Of a DNA stretch of 5,995 bases, positions 1-5,136 are shown piece after piece. Source of the DNA: Desulfobacteraceae bacterium UBA5616 (GTDB taxonomy: Bacteria > Desulfobacterota > Desulfobacteria > Desulfobacterales > UBA5616); assembly GCA_002423615.1 (NCBI GenBank), contig DIKO01000058.1:28665-34659 (forward strand), given 5' to 3'. A model generated the notes under the pieces. That model saw nothing but the letters and a program-made list of their open reading frames with translations, searched no databases and was not told the DNA's origin. How positions within the stretch are numbered: the stretch's first letter is position 1; each line of letters starts with the position of its first letter. The position numbers were made by a program, and so were the translations under genes.

Positions 1-82
1 GCAGATTTTCGGCAACGGCAACGGCTTTCATGATACCGGTTAAAACTCCTTCCCGGGCCAGTTCAATTTGTGTTTTGAACAT
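1..82 (-). CDS. bzaF: ThiC-superfamily radical SAM enzyme, likely 5-hydroxybenzimidazole synthase BzaF (N-terminus only)
   Basis: Only the first 27 codons are in the window. The translation begins MFKTQIELAREGVLTGIMKA, which matches the conserved N-terminus of the ThiC superfamily (T-Q-x-E-x-A-R-x-G-x-x-T-x-x-M). That superfamily includes ThiC (thiamine pyrimidine synthase) and BzaF/BzaA/BzaB (conversion of aminoimidazole ribotide to 5-hydroxybenzimidazole, the first step of anaerobic B12 lower-ligand synthesis). The ATG at 82 follows an AGGAGA ribosome-binding site about 8 bases upstream. The gene starts 22 bases after cobU stops, on the same strand, in an operon headed by a cobalamin riboswitch with no TPP riboswitch visible. 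The choice of BzaF over ThiC rests on that context. The SAM-radical cysteines and the rest of the protein lie outside, so the paralogue cannot be settled from sequence alone. The superfamily call is fairly firm and the symbol is inference. Confidence 0.66.
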   Translation of the reverse strand, partial: MFKTQIELAREGVLTGIMKAVAVAENL

Positions 83-104
83 GTATGTCTTCTCCTGCAT
101 GCTG

Positions 105-623
105 TTATTTTATTTTAAAAGGAATTCCGCTGACCATAAAAAATACCGCATCCGCGACAGCCGCGATTTTCTGGTTCACAGCCCCGGCCAGGTCTCGGTA
201 GGCACGGGACATGGCGTCTGCGGGAATCACTCCCATGCCGACTTCATTGGTGACGATCACCACATTACAGGGGGGTGACGCAAGAACGTCTAAAAACCGG
301 TCAACCGGGGTACAGTTTTTTTCATCAATTTTCAGGTGATGCATTAAATTGCCCAGCCAGACGGTGATACAGTCGATTACCGCCACCTGTGTGCCTGCGG
401 AAACGCCGGCCAAAGCTTTCGCAAGCCGGACCGGTTCTTCAATGGTTTTAAATGTGTTTCCCCGCTCCTGCCGGTGTCGGGAAATCCGATCCGCCATTTC
501 ATCGTCAAACGACTCGGCCGTGGCAATAAAGACCTTGTTTTCAAATGATCTGGAAATTTCCAGAGCGTAACGGCTTTTGCCGCTTCGTCCGCCACCGGTG
601 ATCAATGTCACTATATGTTTCAT
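105..623 (-). CDS. cobU: Adenosylcobinamide kinase / adenosylcobinamide-phosphate guanylyltransferase
   Basis: A 172-residue protein of the usual CobU/CobP length. In this family the enzyme phosphorylates adenosylcobinamide and transfers GMP to it, giving adenosylcobinamide-GDP for CobS. Visible motifs: P-loop GGGRSGKS at residues 10-17; the DDEMADRISRHRQER stretch at 40-54, whose His50 sits where the family's guanylylated histidine is expected; EEP at 62-64; VIDCITVWLGN at 82-92; and TNEVGMGVIP at 125-134, a strong CobU signature. The ATG at 623 overlaps the cbiR stop as ATGA, so translation is probably coupled. It is the third gene of the riboswitch-controlled operon and should follow its B12 regulation. 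No truncation or missing catalytic motif is seen. It would act in the cytoplasm, feeding the membrane-bound CobS encoded two genes upstream. Confidence 0.95.
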   Translation of the reverse strand: MKHIVTLITGGGRSGKSRYALEISRSFENKVFIATAESFDDEMADRISRHRQERGNTFKTIEEPVRLAKALAGVSAGTQVAVIDCITVWLGNLMHHLKIDEKNCTPVDRFLDVLASPPCNVVIVTNEVGMGVIPADAMSRAYRDLAGAVNQKIAAVADAVFFMVSGIPFKIK

Positions 624-1414
624 CGTAAGATCCGCTCCAGGACAGTCATTGATTTTTCGAAATCCTCCCGGCTGAAAATTTCCAGCGTCATCACCCGTGA
701 GATTTGGTTTTCGGTTTTTAGTTTCATCAGCAGGTAACGGAGAAGGTCGCCGTCCAGATGGCCCAAATCCACATGGTCTCTTCCAAAAGGGTCAACCCCG
801 TGAACATGCAGCACCCGGGCATGCTTCAGCCAGGTGTCACAATACGCCGCCACATCATACCCATTGAGCACCAGATGGCCGATATCCAGGCACACCGAGC
901 ATTTTTTCTCATCTACCATGGGCCAGGCCCAGTGATAATCATATCCCAGGGTCTCAACGCACAGTAAAAAAGGATTGGTCCCCAGGGCCAGCTCTTCCAG
1001 GGATCCGGCGCATTGATCCTGCCAACCGGCCAGTGCGCCGGCGTCATTGAACGGCGCATCGTTTAAATGCACTATCCACGCAAACGGATTTAATGGCGCC
1101 ATCAAATCCATGACCCGGAACCATTTTTCCATGGAATGCTTACGGACCGCTTCATCTATAGACCCCGGCCATGCATCCAGCGGCAAATGCACGGTATAAG
1201 TGAGGCCGCTGCCCTCTGCAATTTTTGCCATTTCCGCGACGTCCGATGGTGAGGGCAGATTGGAATATTCATCCGACTCAAACAGGACCAGTTCCACATC
1301 GTCCACCCGGTCCGCCAGGAATCGGAGATTGGGCAGGATGTCCGCCGGAAGGATATAGGACGTGGTCCCCAGACGGCAGGGCAAATTCTGCAGTTGATGG
1401 TTTTTGGCTTTCAT
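620..1414 (-). CDS. cbiR: Cobamide-remodelling phosphodiesterase CbiR (AP-endonuclease-2-like TIM barrel)
   Basis: A 264-residue protein with the sugar-phosphate-isomerase/AP-endonuclease-2 fold pattern. The N-terminus carries RLGTTSYILPADILPNL (residues 14-30) followed by VELVLFE (40-46), which I recognise as typical of CbiR. CbiR was described in Akkermansia as hydrolysing cobamides to a cobinamide-type precursor so that the lower ligand can be exchanged. Likely metal or active-site positions along the barrel strands are Glu46, His76, His116, Glu154, Asp177 and His180 (CLDIGHL), and His203/His205 with Asp213/His214 (LHVHGVDPFGRDH), then a late LEIFS strand. A longer reading from 1519 is open but overlaps cobS. 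The ATG at 1414 is preferred because GGAG lies 5 bases upstream and the family N-terminus begins there. The gene starts 2 bases after the cobS stop and ends in an ATGA overlap with cobU. The family call is from memory of the N-terminal signature plus context; a generic sugar isomerase is the alternative. Confidence 0.85.
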   Translation of the reverse strand: MKAKNHQLQNLPCRLGTTSYILPADILPNLRFLADRVDDVELVLFESDEYSNLPSPSDVAEMAKIAEGSGLTYTVHLPLDAWPGSIDEAVRKHSMEKWFRVMDLMAPLNPFAWIVHLNDAPFNDAGALAGWQDQCAGSLEELALGTNPFLLCVETLGYDYHWAWPMVDEKKCSVCLDIGHLVLNGYDVAAYCDTWLKHARVLHVHGVDPFGRDHVDLGHLDGDLLRYLLMKLKTENQISRVMTLEIFSREDFEKSMTVLERILR

Positions 1415-1416
1415 TT

Positions 1417-2154
1417 TCACTCCATTCCCACACTCATGGCGCATATCATCATTGTTTCGATGCCTTCGCTGACCGCGCCCAGGGTATCGCCGGTCATGCC
1501 GCCTATTTTCCGCAAACACCGGGTATTAAAATAAAGCCCAAAAATGCCGGATGCGCAAACCGCCATTATGCCTCTGGGACCCCCGAGCAAAACGGCGGAC
1601 AGAACAGCGATAACCGTGACGGTCAAAACCGTTTGCCGGTGGCAATGGGCAAGAAAGACCGATGCCAGGCCGCCTTCGGAGCGGGCATAGGGCATATAGT
1701 GCATGGTGATGACCTGGCCGGCGCGGCTCACGATGGGCGCCAGCACCAGAACCCGCCAGCCGGTGGCCGGTGGAAGACTGACCAGAGCGGCCCATTTGAA
1801 TGCCAGCACGATAAAAACTCCGATGACGCCCATGGTGCCGATGCGGCTGTCCCGCATAATTTCTAAAATGCGTTCCCGTGGCCGGGAACTGAAAAATCCA
1901 TCGGCCGTGTCCGCAACCCCATCCAGATGCAAAAAACCCGAAAATCCCGCCAGAGCCCCGACCCCGGCCAGCGAGGAAACCAGGGCCGGGACGCCGACCA
2001 TCCGGGTCGCCCCGTAAACCATTGCCGCACAAATCCCGATGACCAGACCCGCCACCGGGAACCAGGCCTGGGACCGACCAATATCATCCGCTTCAAACCT
2101 GCGGTGAATCGGCAAAACACTTAAAAATTGCAAGGCCGCAAGCAATCCCTTCAC
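1417..2154 (-). CDS. cobS: Adenosylcobinamide-GDP ribazoletransferase (cobalamin synthase)
   Basis: A 245-residue integral membrane protein. CobS joins adenosylcobinamide-GDP to alpha-ribazole or its phosphate, the last assembly step of the cobamide. Signatures: KGLLAALQFLSVLP at the N-terminus, the HLDGVADTADGFF metal-binding motif at 76-88, DSRIGTMG at 102-109, and GGMTGDTLGAVSE near the C-terminus. Hydrophobic membrane segments lie around residues 32-50, 53-74, 106-124 and 180-210. The start is taken as GTG at 2154, which has GGGGGAG 7 bases upstream. The longer reading from TTG at 2208 is rejected: that codon sits in the poly-U tract of the leader terminator, and it would add 18 basic residues absent from the family. 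This is the first gene after the riboswitch terminator, so it is directly subject to B12 repression. Confidence 0.95.
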   Translation of the reverse strand: MKGLLAALQFLSVLPIHRRFEADDIGRSQAWFPVAGLVIGICAAMVYGATRMVGVPALVSSLAGVGALAGFSGFLHLDGVADTADGFFSSRPRERILEIMRDSRIGTMGVIGVFIVLAFKWAALVSLPPATGWRVLVLAPIVSRAGQVITMHYMPYARSEGGLASVFLAHCHRQTVLTVTVIAVLSAVLLGGPRGIMAVCASGIFGLYFNTRCLRKIGGMTGDTLGAVSEGIETMMICAMSVGME

Positions 2155-2206
2155 TCGTTTTCTCCCCCGGCGTAACTGTTTGCATTGTCCGATCGGTAAT
2201 TTGCGC

Positions 2207-2244
2207 AAAAAAAAGTCCCGGCAGCTTCACAAAGCTGACGGGAC
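2207..2244 (-). terminator. Rho-independent terminator, expression platform of the cobalamin riboswitch
   Basis: On the minus strand the arm GTCCCG-x-CAGCTT (2244-2222) pairs with AAGCTG-x-CGGGAC around a 4-base loop at 2231-2228. This gives a 12-bp stem with one internal mismatch (2221/2238), followed by eight U at 2214-2207. It lies between the aptamer and the cobS ribosome-binding site, the position expected for transcriptional attenuation. The bases just before it (2248-2241) are complementary to part of the aptamer core, a possible antiterminator (see findings). Confidence 0.93.
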
Positions 2245-2268
2245 CCGCAACCGCCCAGATTGATATAT

Positions 2269-2355
2269 CTATTTAATCCTTGAAATTACACGGCGGACAC
2301 GCTGGTTTTTCACCGGTATTTCAATGGGTGTTCCATCTGGAAAAAATAAAATCAA
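2269..2355 (-). other. Doubtful 28-codon open frame in the riboswitch leader
   Basis: Between the aptamer and the terminator, a frame from TTG at 2355 to TAG at 2269 encodes a peptide starting LILFFPDGTPIEIPVKNQRV and ending in a basic tail (RRVISRIK). The same frame is open upstream to a TGA near 2382, with no ATG or GTG there; an internal GTG at 2310 would give 14 residues. The composition (a hydrophobic strand, a D-G-T turn, then a basic helix-like tail) looks more protein-like than random. However, no convincing ribosome-binding site precedes the TTG, and the region is otherwise just leader RNA. I do not recognise a family. It may be a leader peptide, a remnant or chance. Confidence 0.18.
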
Positions 2356-2387
2356 AATGTGCTGTTCCGCGACACATCTGATTCATA

Positions 2388-2560
2388 TTTTTGAAAAATC
2401 GTCTTCTGGCTTATGGATCAACCTGCGCTCCTCACCTTCCCATCTCTTGTGGACGGTGGTTTTTTGAGGAGTTCGTCACCAATTACAGCGGCGGGTCCGC
2501 CAGGGATTTTCACCCTGTTCCGTTATTTTCGTCAGGTTTAGTAACGTTTCCGCAAAATGG
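2388..2560 (-). ncRNA. Cobalamin (AdoCbl-type) riboswitch aptamer
   Basis: Read on the minus strand, the core elements of the cobalamin riboswitch are in order. GGTGAAAATCC is at 2514-2504. The highly conserved CCGCCGCTGTAAT is at 2494-2482, preceded by GGAC. An internal helix pairs CTCCTCA with TGAGGAG, enclosing CCACCG and GATGGGAAGG. The B12 box AAGCCAGAAGACG is at 2412-2400. AACCTG near 2536-2531 can pair with CAGGTT near 2423-2418 to close the core. The 5' and 3' ends are approximate. It lies upstream of the cobS-cbiR-cobU-bzaF genes and, with the terminator at 2244-2207, is expected to reduce transcription when cobalamin binds. The short plus-strand open frame here is a by-product of the structured RNA. 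Confidence 0.93.
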
Positions 2561-2750
2561 AAGTCAAGGGCTTTTTTTCATGCCTTTGTGAACAACAACC
2601 GTTAAAAGGGGATTTTTCCCATTCGCGAAAATCCATAATAAATTGATATTACAGTATATTTTAACTGCCATACAAGCAATTGAAATAATTGAAAATAAAC
2701 CTACGCTTGTTTTTTTAACTGTTGGGAATATGTTTGTGAATTTTCTAAAA
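2561..2750 (-). promoter_or_regulatory. AT-rich intergenic stretch; should hold the cobamide operon promoter (weak candidates only)
   Basis: No credible gene is seen between the oxidoreductase terminator region and the aptamer. Two minus-strand promoter candidates are visible. One is a good -10 TATACT at 2658-2653 with only a poor -35 (TTGCTT, 15-base spacing), which would start about 90 bases before the aptamer. The other is a good -35 TTGACT at 2567-2562 with a poor -10 (TACTAA or TTACTA near 2544-2538), whose start point would clip the aptamer's 5' edge. The first fits the RNA better. A 7-bp inverted repeat (GGATTTT at 2610-2616, AAAATCC at 2628-2634) lies in between. Confidence 0.3.
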
Positions 2751-2804
2751 ATAAAAAACCGGATACCTGGATGAATTAAAATTGAATACCCGAAATACCG
2801 GTTT
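2751..2804 (-). terminator. Possible terminator downstream of the old yellow enzyme gene
   Basis: On the minus strand AAACCGG (2804-2798) pairs with CCGGTTT (2762-2756), and the tract runs into TTTTTTATTTTT. It begins about 20 bases after the oxidoreductase stop. The loop is long (about 35 bases) and poorly paired inside, so this is a weak call based on position and the U tract. Confidence 0.38.
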
Positions 2805-2822
2805 GACAATCGTGAAGAAGCG

Positions 2823-3956
2823 TCATCTTTCCGCCTTCTTCCCCTTCCACTCCCTTTGCTTCTCCGTCGGCCATCGCACGCAAAATGCCGGTTTTCCCAT
2901 CATGATCATCTGCATGCAGGTGTCACCGCAGGCCGGGTCGCAATGAATGATTTCATTTTCCCGGTCCTGTCTGACCTTTTCCGGCCATTGGGGATCCGTC
3001 CATAACACCCGGGCCAGGCCGATTAAATCCGCCTGTTTTCCGTTGATGATCTGTCTGGCGAGCTTCCCGTTTGAAATTCTGCCTGCCGCAATCACCGGAA
3101 CGTCCACCTCTTTTTTGATCGCGCCGGCCAGATCGGCCATAAACCCGTCTTTTCTGGATTTTTCAATGACATCCGGGAGAAAAAAGGATTCGTAGGTGCC
3201 TCCCATGACCGATAAATACGCGACATTTTCCTTTGCAAGAGCTTTGGCATACGGGATGGATTCTTCAAGCCCAAGGCCGCCGGGCAGCCATTCATCGGCT
3301 AAAAAACGGAACCCCACGGGCATGGCACCCACTGCCGCCTTGACAGCGGACAAAACCTCAATCCCGAATCGCATCCGGTTCTCCAGAGTTCCGCCGTATT
3401 CATCCTCGCGAACATTGGTCCTCGGGGAAACAAACTGGGCCAGCAGATAGCCGGTTCCCCCGTGAAGCTCGACCGCATCGAATCCCGCCTTTTTCGCCCT
3501 TAACGCCGCCGCCGCATATTTGTGAACCATCTCTTTTATTTCCGGCCCGGCCAGCGGTCTGGGCGCAGGGCCCATGGCCGGAACCGCCGATGGGGCGACC
3601 GCCTGAACCTGGCCTGTTCCCTGAGGCAGGAATCGACCCACATGGTTGATCTGCAGACAGGCGAGTGCGCCTTGTTTTTTGATTGTCGCAGCCAGCATGG
3701 TCAACCCATCCAGATATTCATCCGTATCGGCGCGCAGCACAAAATCAGATCCGGATCCCGCAGGATATTCGATGGCTGCCGATTCCACCACAATCATCGC
3801 CACGCCGCTTCGCGCCATCAGCTGATAATGATCACGCATCAGGGTGCCCGGCTTCCCGCCATGTGCCGCATAACTCAAAAACAACGGCGCCATGACCAAC
3901 CGGTTTTTCAGTTCAAGCCCACCCAGATTCAATTTTGAAAACAATATGTCATTCAT
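2823..3956 (-). CDS. Old yellow enzyme family NADH:flavin oxidoreductase with C-terminal four-cysteine motif
   Basis: A 377-residue FMN-binding TIM barrel of the OYE / 2,4-dienoyl-CoA reductase group. The N-terminus LFSKLNLGGLELKNRLVMAP (5-24), LQINHVGR (101-108), FDAVELHGGTGYLLAQFVSP (159-177) and NVREDEYGGTLENRMRFG (181-198) are family signatures. The DLIGLARVLWTDPQWP stretch near the C-terminus matches the usual phosphate-binding region. Four cysteines at 339, 343, 347 and 359 (C-x3-C-x3-C-x11-C) sit where FadH and trimethylamine dehydrogenase bind a 4Fe-4S cluster (usually C-x2-C-x2/3-C-x11/12-C). The FAD/NAD(P) domains of those enzymes are absent, because the protein ends 18 residues after the last cysteine. 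It is probably cytoplasmic and reduces an activated double bond; the substrate is unknown. The SD GAGGAGG 5 bases before the ATG overlaps the end of the upstream CinA-like gene, so the two are likely co-translated. Confidence 0.9.
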   Translation of the reverse strand: MNDILFSKLNLGGLELKNRLVMAPLFLSYAAHGGKPGTLMRDHYQLMARSGVAMIVVESAAIEYPAGSGSDFVLRADTDEYLDGLTMLAATIKKQGALACLQINHVGRFLPQGTGQVQAVAPSAVPAMGPAPRPLAGPEIKEMVHKYAAAALRAKKAGFDAVELHGGTGYLLAQFVSPRTNVREDEYGGTLENRMRFGIEVLSAVKAAVGAMPVGFRFLADEWLPGGLGLEESIPYAKALAKENVAYLSVMGGTYESFFLPDVIEKSRKDGFMADLAGAIKKEVDVPVIAAGRISNGKLARQIINGKQADLIGLARVLWTDPQWPEKVRQDRENEIIHCDPACGDTCMQMIMMGKPAFCVRWPTEKQREWKGKKAER

Positions 3957-3958
3957 GT

Positions 3959-4264
3959 CTACCTCCTCGTTACAATGGCATCTCTTAAAACCTCACAGGC
4001 ACGGTCAGCGAATTCTTCCATATTCCGTATCCTGTCATTGTGACCCGTGTTAACTCTGGTCACCGCTTCAATGGGGCCTGAAACCGCGATGACACAGTTT
4101 CCTGCCTCATATCCATAGACAGCGCCGGCTGGACCGGCGATCCCCAATTCGGCAATTCCCCAGGTAGCTGCAAGTTTCTCTCTCACCTGTTTTGCAAAGA
4201 ACTTAGCCATCTCATCGAATAACGGCTTCACTCCATGAAGCTTTTCAGCAGAATTCAAAACCAT
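3959..4264 (-). CDS. CinA C-terminal-domain-like protein, apparently N-terminally truncated
   Basis: The 101 residues match the second half of the CinA C-terminal (PncC-like nicotinamide-nucleotide amidohydrolase) domain. MAKFFAKQVREKLAATWGIA (19-38) is followed by ELGIAGPAG, GYEAGNCVIAVSGP, then a TG-x-x-DR-x-x-NM-x-x-FA helix at the C-terminus. Full domains are about 160 residues and start with an AESCTGG-type motif. That first 60-70 residues, including the conserved Ser/Thr-Gly-Gly, is missing here. The ATG at 4264 has AAAGG 6 bases upstream, and an in-frame TAA lies 12 bases before it, so the short form is what would be translated. It stops 2 bases before the old yellow enzyme ATG. It could be a decayed gene, or a short variant kept for a role with that enzyme. 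Amidohydrolase activity seems unlikely without the front half. Confidence 0.7.
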   Translation of the reverse strand: MVLNSAEKLHGVKPLFDEMAKFFAKQVREKLAATWGIAELGIAGPAGAVYGYEAGNCVIAVSGPIEAVTRVNTGHNDRIRNMEEFADRACEVLRDAIVTRR

Positions 4265-4273
4265 TGCACACCT

Positions 4274-4447
4274 TTATGTGAAAAATACAAGCACGGTATA
4301 GTGTGGGCAGGCCCATATCGATCCAAAGCTGACCCCAGACTCACTTGCTTCCATGAGAAGCGTCTCCGGCTCGATCACAAACCTGTAGACAACCCCAAAC
4401 ATGGCGCCGGTTAAGGAAAAAACAGGAGTGTCAAACTCACGGATAGA
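4274..4447 (-). other. Unrecognised 57-codon open stretch upstream of the CinA-like gene
   Basis: Between an in-frame TGA (4450-4448) and TAA (4276-4274) the frame is open for 57 codons. It contains ATGs at 4402 and 4354; the part from 4402 begins MFGVVYRFVIEPETLLMEAS. No ribosome-binding site stands out before either ATG. It is in the same frame as the CinA-like gene, but the sequence does not resemble the missing front of that domain. It may be the tail of a lost gene or chance. I do not assign a function. Confidence 0.2.
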
Positions 4448-4503
4448 TCAGCGCCATGGATGGAAGGAACTGAAAAAGGGCTTCTGTTCACTGTCCACTG
4501 CTT

Positions 4504-4710
4504 CTATTTGATGCGAAAGGCCTTAAAATCATCTATGAATGCGCCGCCCTTTGCGGGTTCCAGTTGCAAGCAGATTGTGCCTGTCGGACAGGTTCCTTCG
4601 CAGACCCCGCATCCCATGCAATTTTTAAATACGACTTCTGCTCGGCCTTGGTCTTCGTATAACCGAATCGCATGAAACTGGCACTTTTCCACGCATTCCC
4701 CGCAGCCGAG
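4504..4710 (-). pseudogene. 3' remnant of a two-cluster 4Fe-4S ferredoxin-type protein
   Basis: The frame encodes about 68 residues beginning LGCGECVEKCQFHAIRL, then KNCMGCGVCEGTCPTG, i.e. the tail of a bacterial-type 2[4Fe-4S] ferredoxin domain. The second motif (C-x2-C-x2-C-x3-CP) is complete. The first has lost its leading cysteine: Pro, encoded at 4711-4713, stands where it should be. Upstream, the frame meets a TAG about 16 codons before the first visible cysteine and offers no ATG. A different frame (roughly 4822-4711) is open up to the same point, so a frameshift near 4711-4722 is possible. The tracked start at GTG 4692 would drop two more cysteines. A GGAGGTGAT sequence at about 4785-4777 is a perfect ribosome-binding site that now has no ATG after it. 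Such tails occur on larger electron-transfer proteins; which one is unknown. Confidence 0.65.
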
Positions 4711-4984
4711 TGGTGAAGGGGCTGGGGTTAAAATTCCTCTCGTCTATTGTAATTGCAATTTTAGATACCGCAGTTTTTATCACCTCCGGTATGATATTAT
4801 GTCCTACCATTGCACTTTTCAAACATTTTTAGTGCCAAATGCCCCTACCGGGGGACGTGGGGTGGTGCGAACCCCGGGGCAATTTTTGGTTTTATCAGCA
4901 AATTTTTGGTAAAATTTGAGCTTGGCGGGCACAATTTGGGCACAGTCGTTTTGTGTCCATTTCCCTCCGACCGATTCGTCGCAA
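4711..4984. other. Gene-poor stretch between the ferredoxin and antitoxin remnants
   Basis: No intact gene is seen. It contains the strong ribosome-binding site without a start codon (about 4785-4777, minus), the GC hairpin, and two gggcaca direct repeats at 4927-4933 and 4938-4944 (11 bases apart). It also holds a 21-codon minus-strand frame, ATG at 4960 to TGA at 4895, with GGAGGG just upstream and a C-P-N-C pair near its start. That frame could be the beginning of a broken zinc-ribbon protein. Open frames on the plus strand across the hairpin show no recognisable protein pattern. Confidence 0.35.
4840..4881. repeat. GC-rich imperfect hairpin (REP- or terminator-like)
   Basis: TGCCCC at 4840-4845 pairs with GGGGCA at 4876-4881, and GGGG (4850-4853 or 4851-4854) pairs with CCCC at 4872-4875 across a 4-base bulge. 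This gives about 10 bp in an otherwise AT-rich region. On the plus strand it is followed by ATTTTT, like a terminator, but no plus-strand gene precedes it. It may be a repeat element or the edge of a mobile remnant. Confidence 0.4.
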
Positions 4985-5125
4985 TCAAGCAACTTTAAGT
5001 TGAAGGTTTTTCATCACCGCTTGGGCATAGTTTGTCAGGGTTGAGAGACGGATATCCTCAGCATGATTTTCGATTCGAGAAATCGCGGATTTTTTAGAAT
5101 AAAAAAGTTGACAAATTCTTTCTCC
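4985..5125 (-). pseudogene. C-terminal remnant of an XRE-family HTH antitoxin (HigA-like)
   Basis: Too short for an ordinary ORF list. The frame from GGA at 5125 to TGA at 4985 encodes 46 residues containing KKSAISRIENHAEDIRLSTL (residues 11-30) and then NYAQAVMKNLQLKVA at the stop. This is the recognition helix and C-terminal part of the XRE/Cro HTH fold as found in HigA-type antitoxins (S-x-S-A-I-S-R-I-E-N, then D-I-R-L-S-T-L-x-x-Y-A-x-A). The first helices and the start codon are missing. The frame ends at a TAA immediately upstream (5128-5126), and beyond that is marR promoter DNA. No toxin gene is found beside it on either side. The cognate toxin, which lies upstream of the antitoxin in HigBA systems, would have occupied the place now held by marR. 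Treated as a truncated, non-functional gene. Confidence 0.72.
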
Positions 5126-5136
5126 TTATTTATTGT
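5108..5136 (+). promoter_or_regulatory. Sigma-70-type promoter of marR
   Basis: A perfect -35 TTGACA at 5108-5113, a 17-base spacer, and a -10 TATTGT at 5131-5136 (4 of 6 consensus bases). Transcription would start near 5143, about 30 bases before the marR ATG. The -35 lies inside the antitoxin remnant on the opposite strand, and the -10 is covered by the inverted operator. Confidence 0.75.

Noticed and set aside
1415..1519. N-terminal extension of CbiR starting at 1519
   Set aside because: It overlaps cobS by about 100 bases and has a basic, low-quality sequence. The ATG at 1414 has a better ribosome-binding site and matches the family N-terminus.
1225..1866. Plus-strand 213-residue open frame, the longest on that strand in the cob region
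   Set aside because: It runs antisense to cobS and cbiR, with composition rich in Pro, Gly, His and Arg typical of a GC-driven shadow frame.
2155..2208. 18-residue N-terminal extension of CobS from a TTG at 2208
   Set aside because: The TTG lies within the U tract of the riboswitch terminator, and the GTG at 2154 has an excellent ribosome-binding site.
2391..2591. Plus-strand 66-residue open frame
   Set aside because: It is the antisense of the cobalamin riboswitch, and its sequence is explained by the conserved RNA core.
2564..2809. Minus-strand 81-residue open frame rich in Phe/Ile/Lys
   Set aside because: AT-rich intergenic DNA with a TTG start, no ribosome-binding site and no family resemblance. 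It spans the likely terminator and promoter region.
4406..4434. TTGACA at 4434-4429 (minus) as the -35 of a promoter for the CinA/OYE unit
   Set aside because: No acceptable -10 is found at 15-19 bases; the sequence there is GC-rich (ACCGGC).
4810..4998. Plus-strand 62-residue open frame
   Set aside because: It crosses the GC hairpin and is antisense to the antitoxin remnant's end; no ribosome-binding site or known motif.
5063..5096. Plus-strand hairpin CGATT/AATCG followed by a T run, resembling a terminator
   Set aside because: The stem is only 5 bp and AT-rich, no plus-strand gene lies upstream, and the sequence is explained by the antitoxin remnant on the other strand.
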